DNA from: Setaria digitata
Lineage: Eukaryota > Nematoda > Chromadorea > Rhabditida > Setariidae
DNA length: 64,000 bases
NCBI GenBank assembly: GCA_003640385.1
Contig: RCAB01000140.1
Span: 1 to 64,000 of the forward strand
Direction: 5' to 3'
A model generated the notes under the pieces. It had not been told where the DNA came from and did no database searches. It saw nothing but the letters and a program-made list of their open reading frames with translations. Below are positions 37,009 to 50,300 of this stretch, piece after piece. Made by a program: the position numbers and the translations under genes. Every line of letters starts with the position of its first letter. The stretch's first letter is position 1.

Positions 37009-40000
37009 TCATCGATCATCAGATGTCTTCCAGGTGAGGGCAGTGGTATGGATAATCGAAATGGAGTGGATGCAGCTGATACTGGGGATCTCGCAATCCT
37101 CAGGTATCAGAACGAGCACCTCAACCAGTGTCTTCTTCATACTGTTCAGCTCTCTATTAAGCGCAATAAAAGATGCCACACTACGTTCACCCCCCGCGGA
37201 AATAATTCGAACCGCTGCACTGCTATGATAATATTCAGGACCATCACGATACAGCATGAAGTCTACGCCGCAATGAAGGCCAGATCGTACTACCCAGCCC
37301 TGAAGTCTGAAATGTCGATAAGTTACATAGCGTTTCACAAAACGGATTCCATAACGACCGTAGAATTTCTTCCAGAGAATATTTGGCTCGCATTCCTGAC
37401 AGTTACCAGTATATACATGCAGGATACCGATTTCAGCATTAAGGTACATTGCTTCTTCCATACTCAAACGAAGTGAGTTGTCTGTTGGCCATAACCGTTT
37501 CCATGTCCTGGCTTCCCTGAAATGCCTAACCATATTTCCAAGCAAGAGAATCCAACATGCCAAAGAGCACTGGGCAAAAGCAAGTGCGTCATAATAGGAA
37601 AAGTGAGTTTTTTTTTTTTTTTTTGCAACAGCGTAAGGAAATAATAATAAGAAACAATGCAAATAGAAGCATCATCAATTGTGCAAAGAGGAATGAGACA
37701 GTGGTTGATGATGCTGAATCGGAGGAGAAGACCCTTCAGTTGCTAGAAATGCCTTGGCTGTCAGATCAAAGTGGATTACCTCACTGAAAAGAGACAAAAG
37801 TACGGCTTAAAGGATATACTGAATATATTTTTAATGATTTCATGGAATGCTTTTCCCTTAAGAACTTAAGATCAATCACACCAGAGCAGAAAATGATTTT
37901 ACATCTAGACGACTTATGTAAGTTTTCAATAAAAGGGTAAATGCATCACAGCTGCTTACAAAAAGGATATCAGTAGTAAAAAGTAAGTTTATGCTTTGGA
38001 TAAAAAGAAATATAAATGGGCGAAAATTTAAAAGCAGATTTGCGTAACTGTGATTCATCTCAATGGGACATTGAAATCTCGAATTCGCTCTTTGAAACAC
38101 CGAATGTTACAGCATTTCAAGATAACTACCGCAAAATAGATTTGTCCAAAACCAAACACAAGAAGTGCTAATTCACAAAACGAGTTCAGATAAGAGGAAA
38201 TACGAATCCATTAAAGATACTTCCTATGGAAGCTTTTCATATGAAGATTTTTGGCTTACACAGAAACGAATTCAGAGCAGAAATGTTACTTCTTTTATTA
38301 ATGTTTACAAAAAAAAAAAAACCAATGCAAAATATTCGTTATGATAGCTTAGCTTCAGCATTATTAGCCGAAGATGCAAACAAAGGTACACGAACCTGAT
38401 GATTACGGAAACTCACTAACTTAATGCTTCTCGGAGACGGCGAAGTTTAATTTAATAAATGAAAAGTCAGAAAATTTCGGGATGCAATCTGGAAAGTTTC
38501 AAAGAACTGGAAGAGATGTAGAAATGAAGAAGAATGGCATGTTTTATTGGAAGCCACAAATGCCTTCGCATAAGTAAATGCTCATTTCCGGAGAGAAATC
38601 TGTAAACAGTGAGAAGTTGAGACAAATTACAATCAATGCTTTCAAAGAGTAAAATAATTTCCTTCCTACTAGCTCCATTTGTGTTATTCACCACATTCAT
38701 AAGCATTTAACGAATAAAACACCGCTTTTTCGTACTTTAAATCAGAAAGCAACGAGAAAAATAACAAATGAGAATAAATTATGCAAACAACAGCAGATAC
38801 ATATGTAACAGGTTAACAGATCTTGAAAGGACTGAAACGCTCAACTGAGGCATTGAATTTATTACTAGTTTGAAATAAACTAAACTAGATTCAGTTAAAG
38901 GAAATAAATGAAAAAAAAAAAAAAAAAAACCGTGAGGTGGGTGCAATGGCAGCACAAATTTTATTGGTTTGAAGTGAGCAGAAACTTATAAAGCTCATCA
39001 AATATTTAGAGTCAAATATGAATATATCGCTTTCATGTCTTTACCTGCTCTAACGACTGGAACCGTATCAATACTTTAGATCACTTGAATTAGCTTGAGT
39101 ACACCAATTACCGATTATGATCTAAGTTTGAAATAATTAAAGAGTTATTTTGATGTATGTTTCCCGCAAAATATACTAATTAAAGGCACAGGAATGATGC
39201 AAAACGATATCAGCAAAATAATGAGTATGAAATAAATGGAATTAAATCACAGGAAATGAAAAAGAAAGATAGAGAAGTAAGCAGACGTATGTCACTGCGT
39301 ACAATGATAGGTTTGATAAGACAAAAAGACTGAAAGATGATATCATCCTTTTTCCGCCTATCCCTTATTCTTTCTTCTTTGCTTCCATAAATTTAAGTCT
39401 AATTTCAGTTCTTGCATAAACAGCAGTTAAAATTAAATGCCATAAAAAGTTGTGAATTCCAAATTTGGTACAAAAATGTGTCACCTTATTTTCCCCAATC
39501 CAATCAAGCATTTTCTGAACGAAAAAAAAAATATAATATAGCTAACTTTACAAAGAGGAATAGAAGAGGGAAAAAGAGAAAGTCATTATTATAGAAGAAG
39601 ATTAAAGNTTCCCCAATCCAATCAAGCATTTTCTAGACGAAAAAAAAATATAATATAGCTAACTTCACAGAGAGGAATAGAAGAGGGAAAAAGAGAAAGT
39701 CATTATTATAGAAGAAGATTAAAGAATTCAGCTATAAGACAATGATTGCTAGCTTGCTAGAAATTAAAAACAAAATCTAGTCGAATAGCAGCTATCTGTC
39801 GTAATTTTTGCCAGCTGTGGATGCGTAGGACGGTTGAATTATCGTTAGAGAGCGCGTGAACTGGAAAGCAATTTTAGTTAGATTTATATTACAACATATA
39901 AAAGGAGCTTGATGTGTCTTTAGATATTAGATAATTCCAACTAAAGACGAGAAAAGACGAAGAAAGCGACGACAAAAAAAAAAAAAAAAATAAACGATAA

Positions 40001-41852
40001 ACGATAAAGAAGAAAGAAATGCGGAGATGTCGAGAATGAATGGAACTCTAAATACAGCAAAATGCAAAGAGAATAGATATCGGGAGCTGAATAGAACACG
40101 TGATGGTGGAATGAAGAGTAAAATAATGCTCATGTTGTAAGATGATGGGAAACATGTGCTACAAAAAGTTTTCTGCTTTTTTCTTTTTTTTTTCAATAGA
40201 AAAATTCAATTTTAGCAAGATTATGACTGTAATAAATTTCTAAAAAGACTAATTTATCCGAAGAAATCCCAAAAATATAGAAACTTAAATTTAAACTATT
40301 TAGTAAGGATTGCTCTAATGAAACTTAGTATTTTGATAGTTTTCCAGCTTGAAATTTTTAGAAAGTTTTCTGAGTCTTCGCGAAATCTTAAACAGCTATC
40401 ATGAATAAAATAANGAAGAAATCCCAAAAATATAGAAACTTAAATTTAAACTATTTAGTAAAGATTGCTCTAATGAAACTTAGTATTTTGATAGTTTTCC
40501 AGCTTGAAATTTTTAGAAAGTTTTCTGAGTCTTCGCGAAATCTTAAACAGCTATCATGAATAAAATAATTAAAATGGAAAGCGAACTGGGACAAACTGAA
40601 TTCACAGAAATTTATGGCGAGACAATTCCACGAAATTACTAACTAAAATTTCAAAAGATTCCTTGAATTCTCACTTGAAGCCAATCTCTCACAAAATATA
40701 ACCTTCACTGTTTGAATAATTTCTCCTGTTAAAGTATAAGCACAGAAATAGACAACACTTATTATTTATTAATGCATGCGAAAATTTTAAAACAGATCAG
40801 GAAAAGAAGAATTGCTCTAAAAGACAGAGCACTTGACAAATTCTCAGTGCTATTGACTGACCGAAAATGCTCAATTAACTAATTATGAGGTGATGTCTGG
40901 CAATAAAAGCACTTTTTCAAAAGGAAAAAAGTATTTGAAGGGAGTGGTTTTATGGTAGATGGAACAAATTTCCAATAATGATGATAACTAAAAACAAGAA
41001 ATATCTGATATATTAAAAAAGAGTTTTTAAATTCAAAAACTATTCAATACTCGATCTTAACATCTCATACTTCAATGGCTATCCTCCGTACCAGTCAATC
41101 ACTCTGATTTCCGAGTGTGTGAATATAAAAAAAGTGCATAAACTATCTCCTCATCTCAATCATGCAGTATTTTCAGAACAGTCATGACTTTTTCTGATTA
41201 ACCAGAAAATTAGTATTTTAACCAGAAAAAGACATGTTTTAAACCTGAAACAAATATAGCTCAGTAGTAGCACAATGAAACTAATCAATAAAAAAGATGA
41301 AACAACTGGAAAGGAGGGTTATCTAAAGATGTGGAAAATCACCATGGAAAATTAGTCAGCTGAAAGAATGTGCTGAAGTTTTCAAAAAACTTGTTTCTAA
41401 GACATAAGGGAAGTATAAAATCAAAAATTTAGAATACAGTGACTCTGTGCTTGAAGTCAGCATTAATATCGACAAAAAATTTGTTCAATAAAGAAAGGAA
41501 GAGGACTGAACCTTTGTGATTGTTGGTTAATTTTTGATGTGACACCATTATCTTCTTCATCACCATTAGGATCAGAATCATCAGTTGATGGCTTAATCTG
41601 ACACTCTTCTTGCTGATCTTCTGACTCCTGATGAACATTACTTGCGAAGCATTCCACTGATACACGGGGCTCACGACGTTGTAAAAATTCACCGTAACAT
41701 CCAAATGCATTCAAATCATCCGCTCCCTTTGGATCCGACACAATAACTTGTTCACCTGCCAGCATACCATAATACTCACCAGTCGGAATAAGTGTTGGCT
41801 TTCTATAATTTCCTATAGTTCTACGTTTACGTTCGAAAATCAATAAATCCAT
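37009..41852 (-). CDS. tsen-2: tRNA-splicing endonuclease subunit Sen2
   Basis: Two exons are secure: 41852-41512 and 37516-37009, joined in phase across a 4-kb intron, about 282 residues. The N-terminal exon has EQVIVSDPKGADDLN and GCYGEFLQRREPRVS, matching the Sen2 N-terminal motif. The C-terminal exon is the endonuclease fold: LSMEEAMYLNAEIGIL, YVTYRHFRLQGWVVRSG, LHCGVDFMLYRDGPEYYHSS, and SMKKTLVEVLVL. The catalytic Tyr, His and Lys of the family can be placed at EYYH and SMKK. Sen2 cleaves the 5' splice site of tRNA introns within the Sen2-Sen34-Sen15-Sen54 complex. An 84-nt cassette at 37783-37700 would also splice in phase and may be a small middle exon. A TTTCAG acceptor lies 8 nt before the ATG. 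The intron holds two of the window's N-centred duplications. Confidence 0.88.
39489..39725. repeat. Duplicated ~118-bp unit around a single N
   Basis: The segment beginning TTCCCCAATCCAATCAAGCA and ending GAAGAAGATTAAAG occurs twice, on either side of the N at 39608. The copies differ by a handful of substitutions and one A in a homopolymer, a level typical of two haplotypes of one locus. It lies in the long SEN2 intron. Confidence 0.85.
40256..40569. repeat. Duplicated ~155-bp unit around a single N
   Basis: The segment beginning GAAGAAATCCCAAAAATATA and ending ATGAATAAAATAA occurs twice, on either side of the N at 40414. I see essentially one substitution between copies (TAGTAAGG against TAGTAAAG). 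It lies in the long SEN2 intron, 800 bp from the previous such structure. Confidence 0.88.
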
Positions 41853-44323
41853 ATGATTTTCTGAAATGTTCCAGATTAACACTTCCTTAACCTATCGTTT
41901 ATTTGCAGAAATTGAATGTGAATAGAGCCTATACGACAAAAATATTAACTTTTTAAATACGAGAAAAAGAAAGAAAAAGAAAGCAATCGCTGATCAGGAC
42001 AGATTACAAACTCATCACATCAATATCTACTGCAGACTGCAGCAATTTAGGCAGCAAGAAAAAAAAAGAAAATGGAACACTGAAATGAAGAAACAAAAAG
42101 TCGAAGAAATGGATGCCTATTTCCTTATTGAATTTCATCTCGTTTACCAAAAAAAAAAAAAAAAGACATCAAATTTGTGTCTGAAATATACTGAAAAAGC
42201 TTGCTTGCACACAAGTCTATATTCTAGCCAATATATTCTTCTTATTTGCAGCTTGAAAATTATACATTTCTTTCATAAAGTACACCAGATCCAGAAATCA
42301 TTTTAAAATTAATATTTCGTTCTCATTCCCATCCTTTAAATAAATAAATTAATAGATTAGACAGTTAAAGAAATGAGGAAAAGAATCAGGTGGTTGTAAC
42401 TATCTGTGCAATTCATTTAAACAAGAAAAAAAAAAAAACCTTTGGTAAGAAACAAAATTGACAAATCTTATGGCCAACTGAATCGATTCTCTATCAATAA
42501 AAAATTTTAGTCATACGAATGAATAAACATTAGTGTAAAAGGTATGATATATGTATAAATGAGAAAGTAGCATAGCAATTTAGCTGTCAGCGCTGCAACT
42601 GCGCCAAATATCTTTGATGAATGATGGAAGTTAAAAATGTTCATACTAGATGAGCAAAGGAAGATTCTCCCTGATGATGAATGTATATACAATATGCAAT
42701 GTGAGCTAATCAACATTATTGATTACAAATTAAGAATAGCTCCTTAGTAGAGAAGATAAGCTACCGAAATATACACAGGGAGTGTAAACAGGTAAATAAA
42801 TGAATGAAAAGATGAAGTTGAAAATATTTGGAAAGGATAAATGTATTACAAAGATAACGGATGAATTTCAAATATAACTTGCTGGATAGGTTAATATTAA
42901 AATGCTCCAGCATGCATGAAGTTTAATTTCTGAATAATTACCCACCGAGTGATATTTTTCTAAGCTATACTATTACTTCAAACCGTATTTGAACTTTGAT
43001 ACTGAACTACTATTAAATGACCCTCTAATTTATAAAACAATTAAATGAGTCACAAATAGTTTCGCAGAAATAACTTAATAATTTCATATCAGCAGAAATA
43101 ACTTAATAATTTTATGTCAAAAATGGTGTAACGTATTCAACTCGATTGCAACATTAAAAGAGTTTTTAGGAGGATCCAGGAAAGTAGCTTGATTAAGGTG
43201 CAGATAGATATGAACTGTTCACATGTCTACCCTGATAATAGTATAAAAATCTGCTCCACAAATAACCAAATGTCAAGGTAAATGCCGCTGAAAATCCGTT
43301 TTTCAATATTTTATGGATCTCATTGTGAAGAACAGAGTTGTTTCTTTCACTGGTTATCAATGAAATTCAAGTTGCTTGTCATTTATCCTTCTCATATTGT
43401 AAGCATGGTAGTGAAGTAAAGATACTCTGTTCTGCGTTAGAGAGATAAAAATTCTGTAAAAAAAATGATAAAGGATGCACGGATACATTAAGTGGTGGAC
43501 GAAAGAAAGGAATCAAATCAGTTCTATTTACAGTTTCACAAATTCAAAATCAATCAATACTAAGCATAGCACAATATTTTATAAGCAAAACCTGATAATA
43601 ATATAAAATTCTGCTTCACAAATAATCAAATGTCAAGGTTAATACCGCTGAAGATCCGTTTTTCAACAACTTGAAGAGCCTAAACTTTTAATGAGATCCA
43701 TAAAATACTAAATACATACAGGAATACAGTTCATAGAAATAACTAGCACGAATTGTGATATTGGTACTGATGGCAACAAAAGAATACATACTAAGTACAA
43801 AACTTCACCAAGTGATAAGTCCCACAGCAAACTTAATAGCACAATACAAATCACTACATTAATCATTACTCCTGGAATAAGAAGTTTGTTGGTAAACTTT
43901 AGGATATCACCAATTAGCAACATAACGAACTATCAGAATGAACCAAACTTAACAAAATATACATTCTAAAACAACGAAATGGACAATGTTTCGCAACCCT
44001 TACATAAATAAATTACAAAAGTTTAGTCTCGACACTAAAATAAAAGCTCTGCTACTATTTGGAAAATAAAAGTTATGTCTGTGACTACTGAAGAACACAC
44101 TAAGCAATGACTCAATTAATGAAATTTTAAACCACTATCAATGTCCTAAAACTTCAATTCATCCTACATGAATTCCACTTTTTGGAAGTCATTCAAAATC
44201 AACGCCGACATCAACAAAATCTTATTCCTACAAATTTGACACGATATTGAGGCGAAAAAGTTTGCGAAAAAAATTAATCCTGACAAAACATCAATTTCCA
44301 TCAACCTCTCTTTAGTTTTAAAA
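41853..44323. other. Intergenic stretch with a dispersed repeat
   Basis: This lies between the SEN2 start and the SCC-3 stop, both on the minus strand. The ORFs here are short and without motifs; a hydrophobic one at 43923-43708 (minus) has no splice context. It holds the 76-bp direct repeat at 43231 and 43591 and a doubled CAGAAATAACTTAATAATTT at about 43063-43112. Confidence 0.5.
43231..43706. repeat. 76-bp direct repeat with a 17-bp inverted repeat after each copy
   Basis: 43231-43306 and 43591-43666 align over 76 bp with about seven mismatches and no gap. Just beyond copy 1, ATTTTATGGATCTCATT (43308-43324) is matched by its exact reverse complement AATGAGATCCATAAAAT (43690-43706) beyond copy 2. 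This mixture suggests fragments of a non-autonomous mobile element or a nested insertion. No open frame is linked to it. Confidence 0.75.
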
Positions 44324-47300
44324 TTAGTCGTCGCCTCCATATACAGATGCTGCTGGCGTATATGTAGGAGTACCCCGTCCCCGTCCGCGCCCTCGGCTTC
44401 GTCCACGTACAGCAAGACTACGAATAGTCGACACGTCATCATTACGTTCCTAAAAACTTATCTGAATCTTTGATAAAACAGCATCTCAGTTTCACCAATA
44501 AATTTTCCTGTCTGTGCAAGTCAAAAGAAAACAAATATTGCTTGATGAACATAAGAGGAAGCATTTCGAGTTATTTGTTCCACAATTATTTACATTCTGA
44601 TATTTCTAGCAAGACAGATTGCCTTCTTTCGACGGCACAGCACAGTATTCGCTTCAATTTCTAAGTAGACTTAGAGTAAATACTGCGCTGTTGAAACAAT
44701 ATGATCTATCTAACTAGAGAATTCTTTTTCCAATGACTCCCATAATTCCCATCTCTTTAGACCAATAAAAACAAAAATTCATCAAAATTTGACCTGTAAA
44801 GAGGCTTTATAAATCATATACGGCTCCTCCTTGGCAAATGTTTCACCATGTTTTTCCAGATATCGAAGACTGGAAAAGATAAAGTAAAATAATAAGGGAA
44901 TATAATAGAAAACAAAAAAACTAATAGTTCTATTTCATTTATTTCTAGTTTCTCTAATGCAACTTGCTGCATAGCACAACTTTCAATGTCCTTGAATATA
45001 AAATGAATAATAAATGGAATTCTGTTTTTCAAGCTGCTTCGTTTTTTATTTTGAGCTCCGATATTAAACAGAAGAAAAGTGATATTTTTATTATGTATGA
45101 CAATTATAAGGGCTTACACAGAAATTTTATCCTGTCGTAGCAGTCTGCTACTGAATTCGCACAAAATTTCAAGGAAGCTTAGATTTGCATGCTGGATATC
45201 TCTACTCACTCCTTCCTCATTTCTCAAGGCAAACACAATACCATCTCTGAAAATTTGATCGATAAATTTACGAAATTTAATCCAATAAATCGATGTGTTA
45301 TTCAGCACAGGGTGACATAACTATGTAAATATCTCACTTATGAATAATAGCTAGAGCTTCGCGGCTTTTAATTGGGTCTGAACCAAAAAGACTCGAAAAA
45401 CGTTTCGCCAAGTCACGAATCGAAACAAAATCATCTGAGTTTGGATCGATACAATTTCCTTCAGAAGAACGCTAAAAAAAGTAATTCCATAAAACACAGA
45501 AATTCATCACATTACCAAAACAAAGTTTTGATACTGAAATACTGCAGTTTTCTTCTACATACCACCGACAAATTTGTATTTGAATGCTATTCACCTTAAT
45601 TTACAATTCTAATCATCATCATTTCCTCTAAACAGAGTTCTCGCTCCCCAAATTTCTAAAACATCATAAAACGAAATGAAAAAAGTAGGGACATTTAAGA
45701 AGACCCTACCTTAATTTCCTCGTAATGGTGGCAAAGCGCCGTTGCTACTGCTCTTGCACAGCTCAACCGATCCATATCTCGACATTTTGTGAGTAAAGTT
45801 TTAAGAATATCACCAAAGTCAGTATAAAACTGTAAGAGAGAGTAAATTTAAGCTTGTCGTCGAAAAACACAGTTAAGATGAAGGATTCAGTAAATACAGA
45901 TAAAAAAAAAAAAAGAAAAAAAAACAATAATAAACACCTTTGTATAGAACTGTAGCACTATGCAGGCTTCATAAATTGGAAGGATGCCATGCAAAATCAA
46001 CTTGCAAAACTGAACTAATATTTTGCGTCGCTTGTGCATCAATTCTACTTGCGTCTGTTGATCCAAAGACCTTTCTGCATAATAAATGTCATCGACTACT
46101 TTTAATCCGAAAACAATAAGCCAGATCCTTTTTCTGGATAAGCAGACAAGATAAGCAACAGCATACAGGACTTCGATTTCGCTCAAGCTCTTATCTATTT
46201 TCACTTTTAACAAACATTTGAATGACAATTTATGGTCATATCATGGAAAATATCAGATACAAGGGAATGAATAACCTGCATCGTTCTCCTCTACAAAAAC
46301 ATTGTCTTCCACAAACATTGAAAGTGCTCGCGTAATATCTTTGTTTAATTCAATTGCTAAACTTTTATCAGGTAGCCCGTTAAACATCATTAAAGCATCC
46401 ACAAAGCACAAGAACGCCTGCAATTTAAGCAAGCTAATTATTAAATTAGCTTCCTGTTTACTGGATCGGTTAACAATGAAAATATGCGAGAGTAAAATGA
46501 AAAAAATTAATAACATTTTCAACGCCTGATGCACCACTCATCATTATTGATGTTACCAAGGCAGTAAATTGGTCCCTGTGTTTCCGCAATTTTTTTATTG
46601 CTTCCTGTAAATGAGTATTATAATGGTAAGCTTTGCTGTTTCATCAACACCTCTCTATAGTGCCAATGGCTTAAGTTAAACATGATGTACTCGGTCCAAA
46701 ATCAATAAATGAAGCCATGGATAGGGAAAAGCTTTTGAACATAAAACCAACCACTTTATTTGGTTCTTGTTCAGTAACCAAACGATTTATATCCCAGCTC
46801 AGAGTGGCAAATAGCAGAACGACGGCTTTTTCACCAACATCACGTGAGACCTGTTTGTCATCAGCATTTGTCAACACACTGAGTGCAACATCCCAAAGCT
46901 GCCATTTTTTCAAATCTTCAAACCTAAAAAGGATATCCTCTGAATTCCTCCTTAAAATAACCTTTGCAAATTGAAAAAGTTTGAAAAGACAAGTTTAAAA
47001 AACATGCATTGCAAATGCTGTGATTTTACGAAAAGCAGCAAGCATGGCGGCGTCATCTTCTTCATCAACTGTTTGTTCTCGATGAAAATGCTGTATAGAA
47101 TGCCGTAGTTGTAATGCTAAGCCATCCAACATTTTCAGATGGTGCGTTTCTGTATGCTGTGCCACCTATACTGAAGAAAAATTAAAACTCCCGGCCATTA
47201 ACCTAGCTTGACCCTTGTTACGAAATATAATCACTGAAAAATAGACACTTTAAAATGTACAGACTCAAAGAAGTGTGTGGCATCACAATCTTCAAAGAAA

Positions 47301-50300
47301 TGTTAACTATTATAAATAAGTTCCTTAAATTCGAAGAAAAGTGAAAAGTCAAGATTATTAAAACACTATCAGCTATAATTGCGTTGCACAGGTGCAATAA
47401 TTCATAAAACGAAGTGCACACATTTAGGCACTACCAAAATAATGCAATTCTATCTTTATGATAAAATCAGCATAAAAAAATACCGCAACATTAGTTGTGA
47501 AATATGACATCACTTCTGCAACGCATTGAAGAATTTCGTCATCAGCATGTTTCTCAACGATACTTTCCAAAATGCTCATTAACTCATCCAAATGCTGGAA
47601 ACAAAGCACAGTACTTCTTAAACGGCTACCAAATAATCCGATATAAAAAAGCAGTAAAATCAGATATTTACCTTCTCCAACCTACTAGCCATATACATGT
47701 CAAGTTGAAAATAAAGCGGTACAGTGATCAAATTTGCCACTTTATCCCGATCAGCAATAAACTGAAAAGGATCCATTAAGTAATCATATTGCGATGATGT
47801 AAGTAGAACCAAACAACTAATACCATAGCTTATAAAATATGGTATTACAGAGTACAAATCTATGAGGATGCGAGGCAGTGAATCGACAGAAACATGACTG
47901 CAGATATATTAATGCTTACACGCTGCAGGAGTTGTGGCAACTGTGGAATAAGGACTTCAGAGAGTCGAGCTCTATCCTCTTGCAATAACCGTACATCTTT
48001 ACTGAGAACTGAGCCTTTCCTGGATATATGAGCCCTTCCAATCGGACTTTCACCCGAAGCAGCTTGTTTTACGGAGCACACTAACACTTCAATTAATTCA
48101 CTTTCGAAACCTTCTGCTAAAATGATGTAAAAATTTAGCCAAAAATCATCTGTATTAGAGAACAACCATAAGACGAACACCTATTAATAAATTATTCCTA
48201 ACTTACTAAGACCGAATTTTCAAAAAAATAAAGAAAATTACCAACCTTCGCCAGAAAGTAACAAATCTGCCATTGTTTTCCAGTCTTTGATCATTGGATT
48301 AGTGTCAATAAGTGCATCAACAAGGTAGGCTGCATGATCATGGCACTGGAATAAGAAAAAAAAAACAGCATACAGCAAAAAACGAACGCAAAGCTGTTAA
48401 AAAAGAAAAAAAAAAAAAGGAAAGACATAAGGTGCTAACATCGCCTTCCACAAAGAATTGAACCAGATCAATAATTAATTGTTTTGCATTATCGTTAGCA
48501 CGATTTTTTTCTGGTGCAAGCATTTGCAAATTTTGAAATACCTGAAAGCTACTCGAGATACATTAGGTGTTAAATGTGAACTGACGGAAAAGACTAGTAA
48601 TATTAAAAACCGTCCTCATCATTAATGTTTAGTTTTAAAATAACACAAATCGTGTTATATATTTTAACGAAACACATTTAATAAAGCAAGAAACACTTTC
48701 ACATTCAAAGATATTCACCAAAACTTACTTTTGTATTCAAAAATTCTCCAGCAGCCTGAGCCAAACCACGATGATTGCAGTATACCATTTCATAAATTGG
48801 TACACAGTCTTTTAATGTTAAAGCTGCTGGATAGATACGGTAAATTTCTGTCAATAACTGACATGCACGTACGGCAACATCACTATCCTTATCCATAACC
48901 ATAGTAACAAGACGATCTTTGAATTTGTTCGTAAACAGCTCCAATTTCTGTGCCATATGTGGTTGACCATACAGTGGAAGAAGTGCCAAAATGCACTTTA
49001 AGCGTACATCGCTTATCTAAACGAAGAAATTAGAAAAGAAAAAAGATACATATGTCACAAGGATTCATTCGAAATTTTAACCTTATCATATAAAGACCAG
49101 CCGATATATTTAAGATAGGAATCTTCAAGAAAATGATCAGGGTAGATCGACATCCACTGACCAAGTTCATTTATACAGATGCTTCGGATGTCCGGTACAA
49201 CATCACTAAAACATGGTCGTTAGTTTGAAGAAAAAAGAAAAAAAAAACACGAGAACCTAATTCCTTCTTTCCACTATGGAAAAGTAAAACCAGTATCTAC
49301 TCTGACAATTCAACAAAGTATAAAGTAACAGTACAAATTCGAATTATTTATTCCATTTTGCGGAAACTTAAAACTATTAGTAACTCATATGTATGCCAAA
49401 ACATAATACAAACGCAGTGAGTAATTGGATTCCACGTACCGATAGCGGTGTACAAAGACACTTTTGAAAATATAAGTTAACATCTGTCTAATGTCCTCTG
49501 TTTTATCATCGATCTAAAAAACAAAACACAGTAAACAGATGATCAAAACCAAGTAGATCAAGACATAAATGAGAATCTCGTAATTCTTAGCAAAAAATTA
49601 GTAAGAAACTAACTTCTGCTTTTTTGTTGATTAATACATCAAGACGGCTATTCGGTCCTTCAGCTCTTAACTTCGCTTTTTCAGTTTCAACCTATAAAAA
49701 AATCAGTGAGAAAAAAAGAAAACTTATAAACGAATAATGAAACAACGCACCTGTCTTACATTCTTCGCTTTGAGATCCACCAACTCCAAAGCAACATCTA
49801 CAAGTGCAGATGACAACTTCATGGCTGAAATACCATATGCAGTTAAACATGAACTTAAACATTTCTGAATTTCCAAGTAAACACCAGCTGCCGTTTTGTT
49901 AGCAGAATTCGAGTTCATGCAAAAACTTTAAAAGATGGATCGTGAGCATTCAAATAGGAAAGCTAGTAAGGGAAAATAGAAAAGCCTCTAGCATAAATAT
50001 ATATGTGTAAGGAATTTCTCTTTTTTACTACAGAACTAGGGAGTTATTTGTTGAGAAAAATCTGAATACTTTTTGAACGAAACTATTTCTAATGGCAAAC
50101 CTATGAATGTAGACGTATGTCGAAATGCGCGGACCTGACTATCCGCTAGACCTGTGAGTAATTGAATAACGCCATCCATCAGGCGCTGATCAAACACATA
50201 ACTTGATTTACATTTATTTACCAAGAGCTGCAAATTCAAACACAATTCATGATGAAGCATATATTTTTTGGAACTTTGATTTTCAAAACACAAAATTTCA

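Noticed and set aside
37557..37787. Plus-strand ORF with RNETVVDDAESEEKTLQLLE
   Set aside because: No ATG-proximal splice context; it lies inside the SEN2 intron and on the opposite strand. Kept only as a note that a minus-strand cassette exon overlaps it.
43708..43923. Hydrophobic minus-strand ORF, possible membrane protein
   Set aside because: It is in AT-rich repeat-containing DNA with no start context, splice sites or family resemblance.
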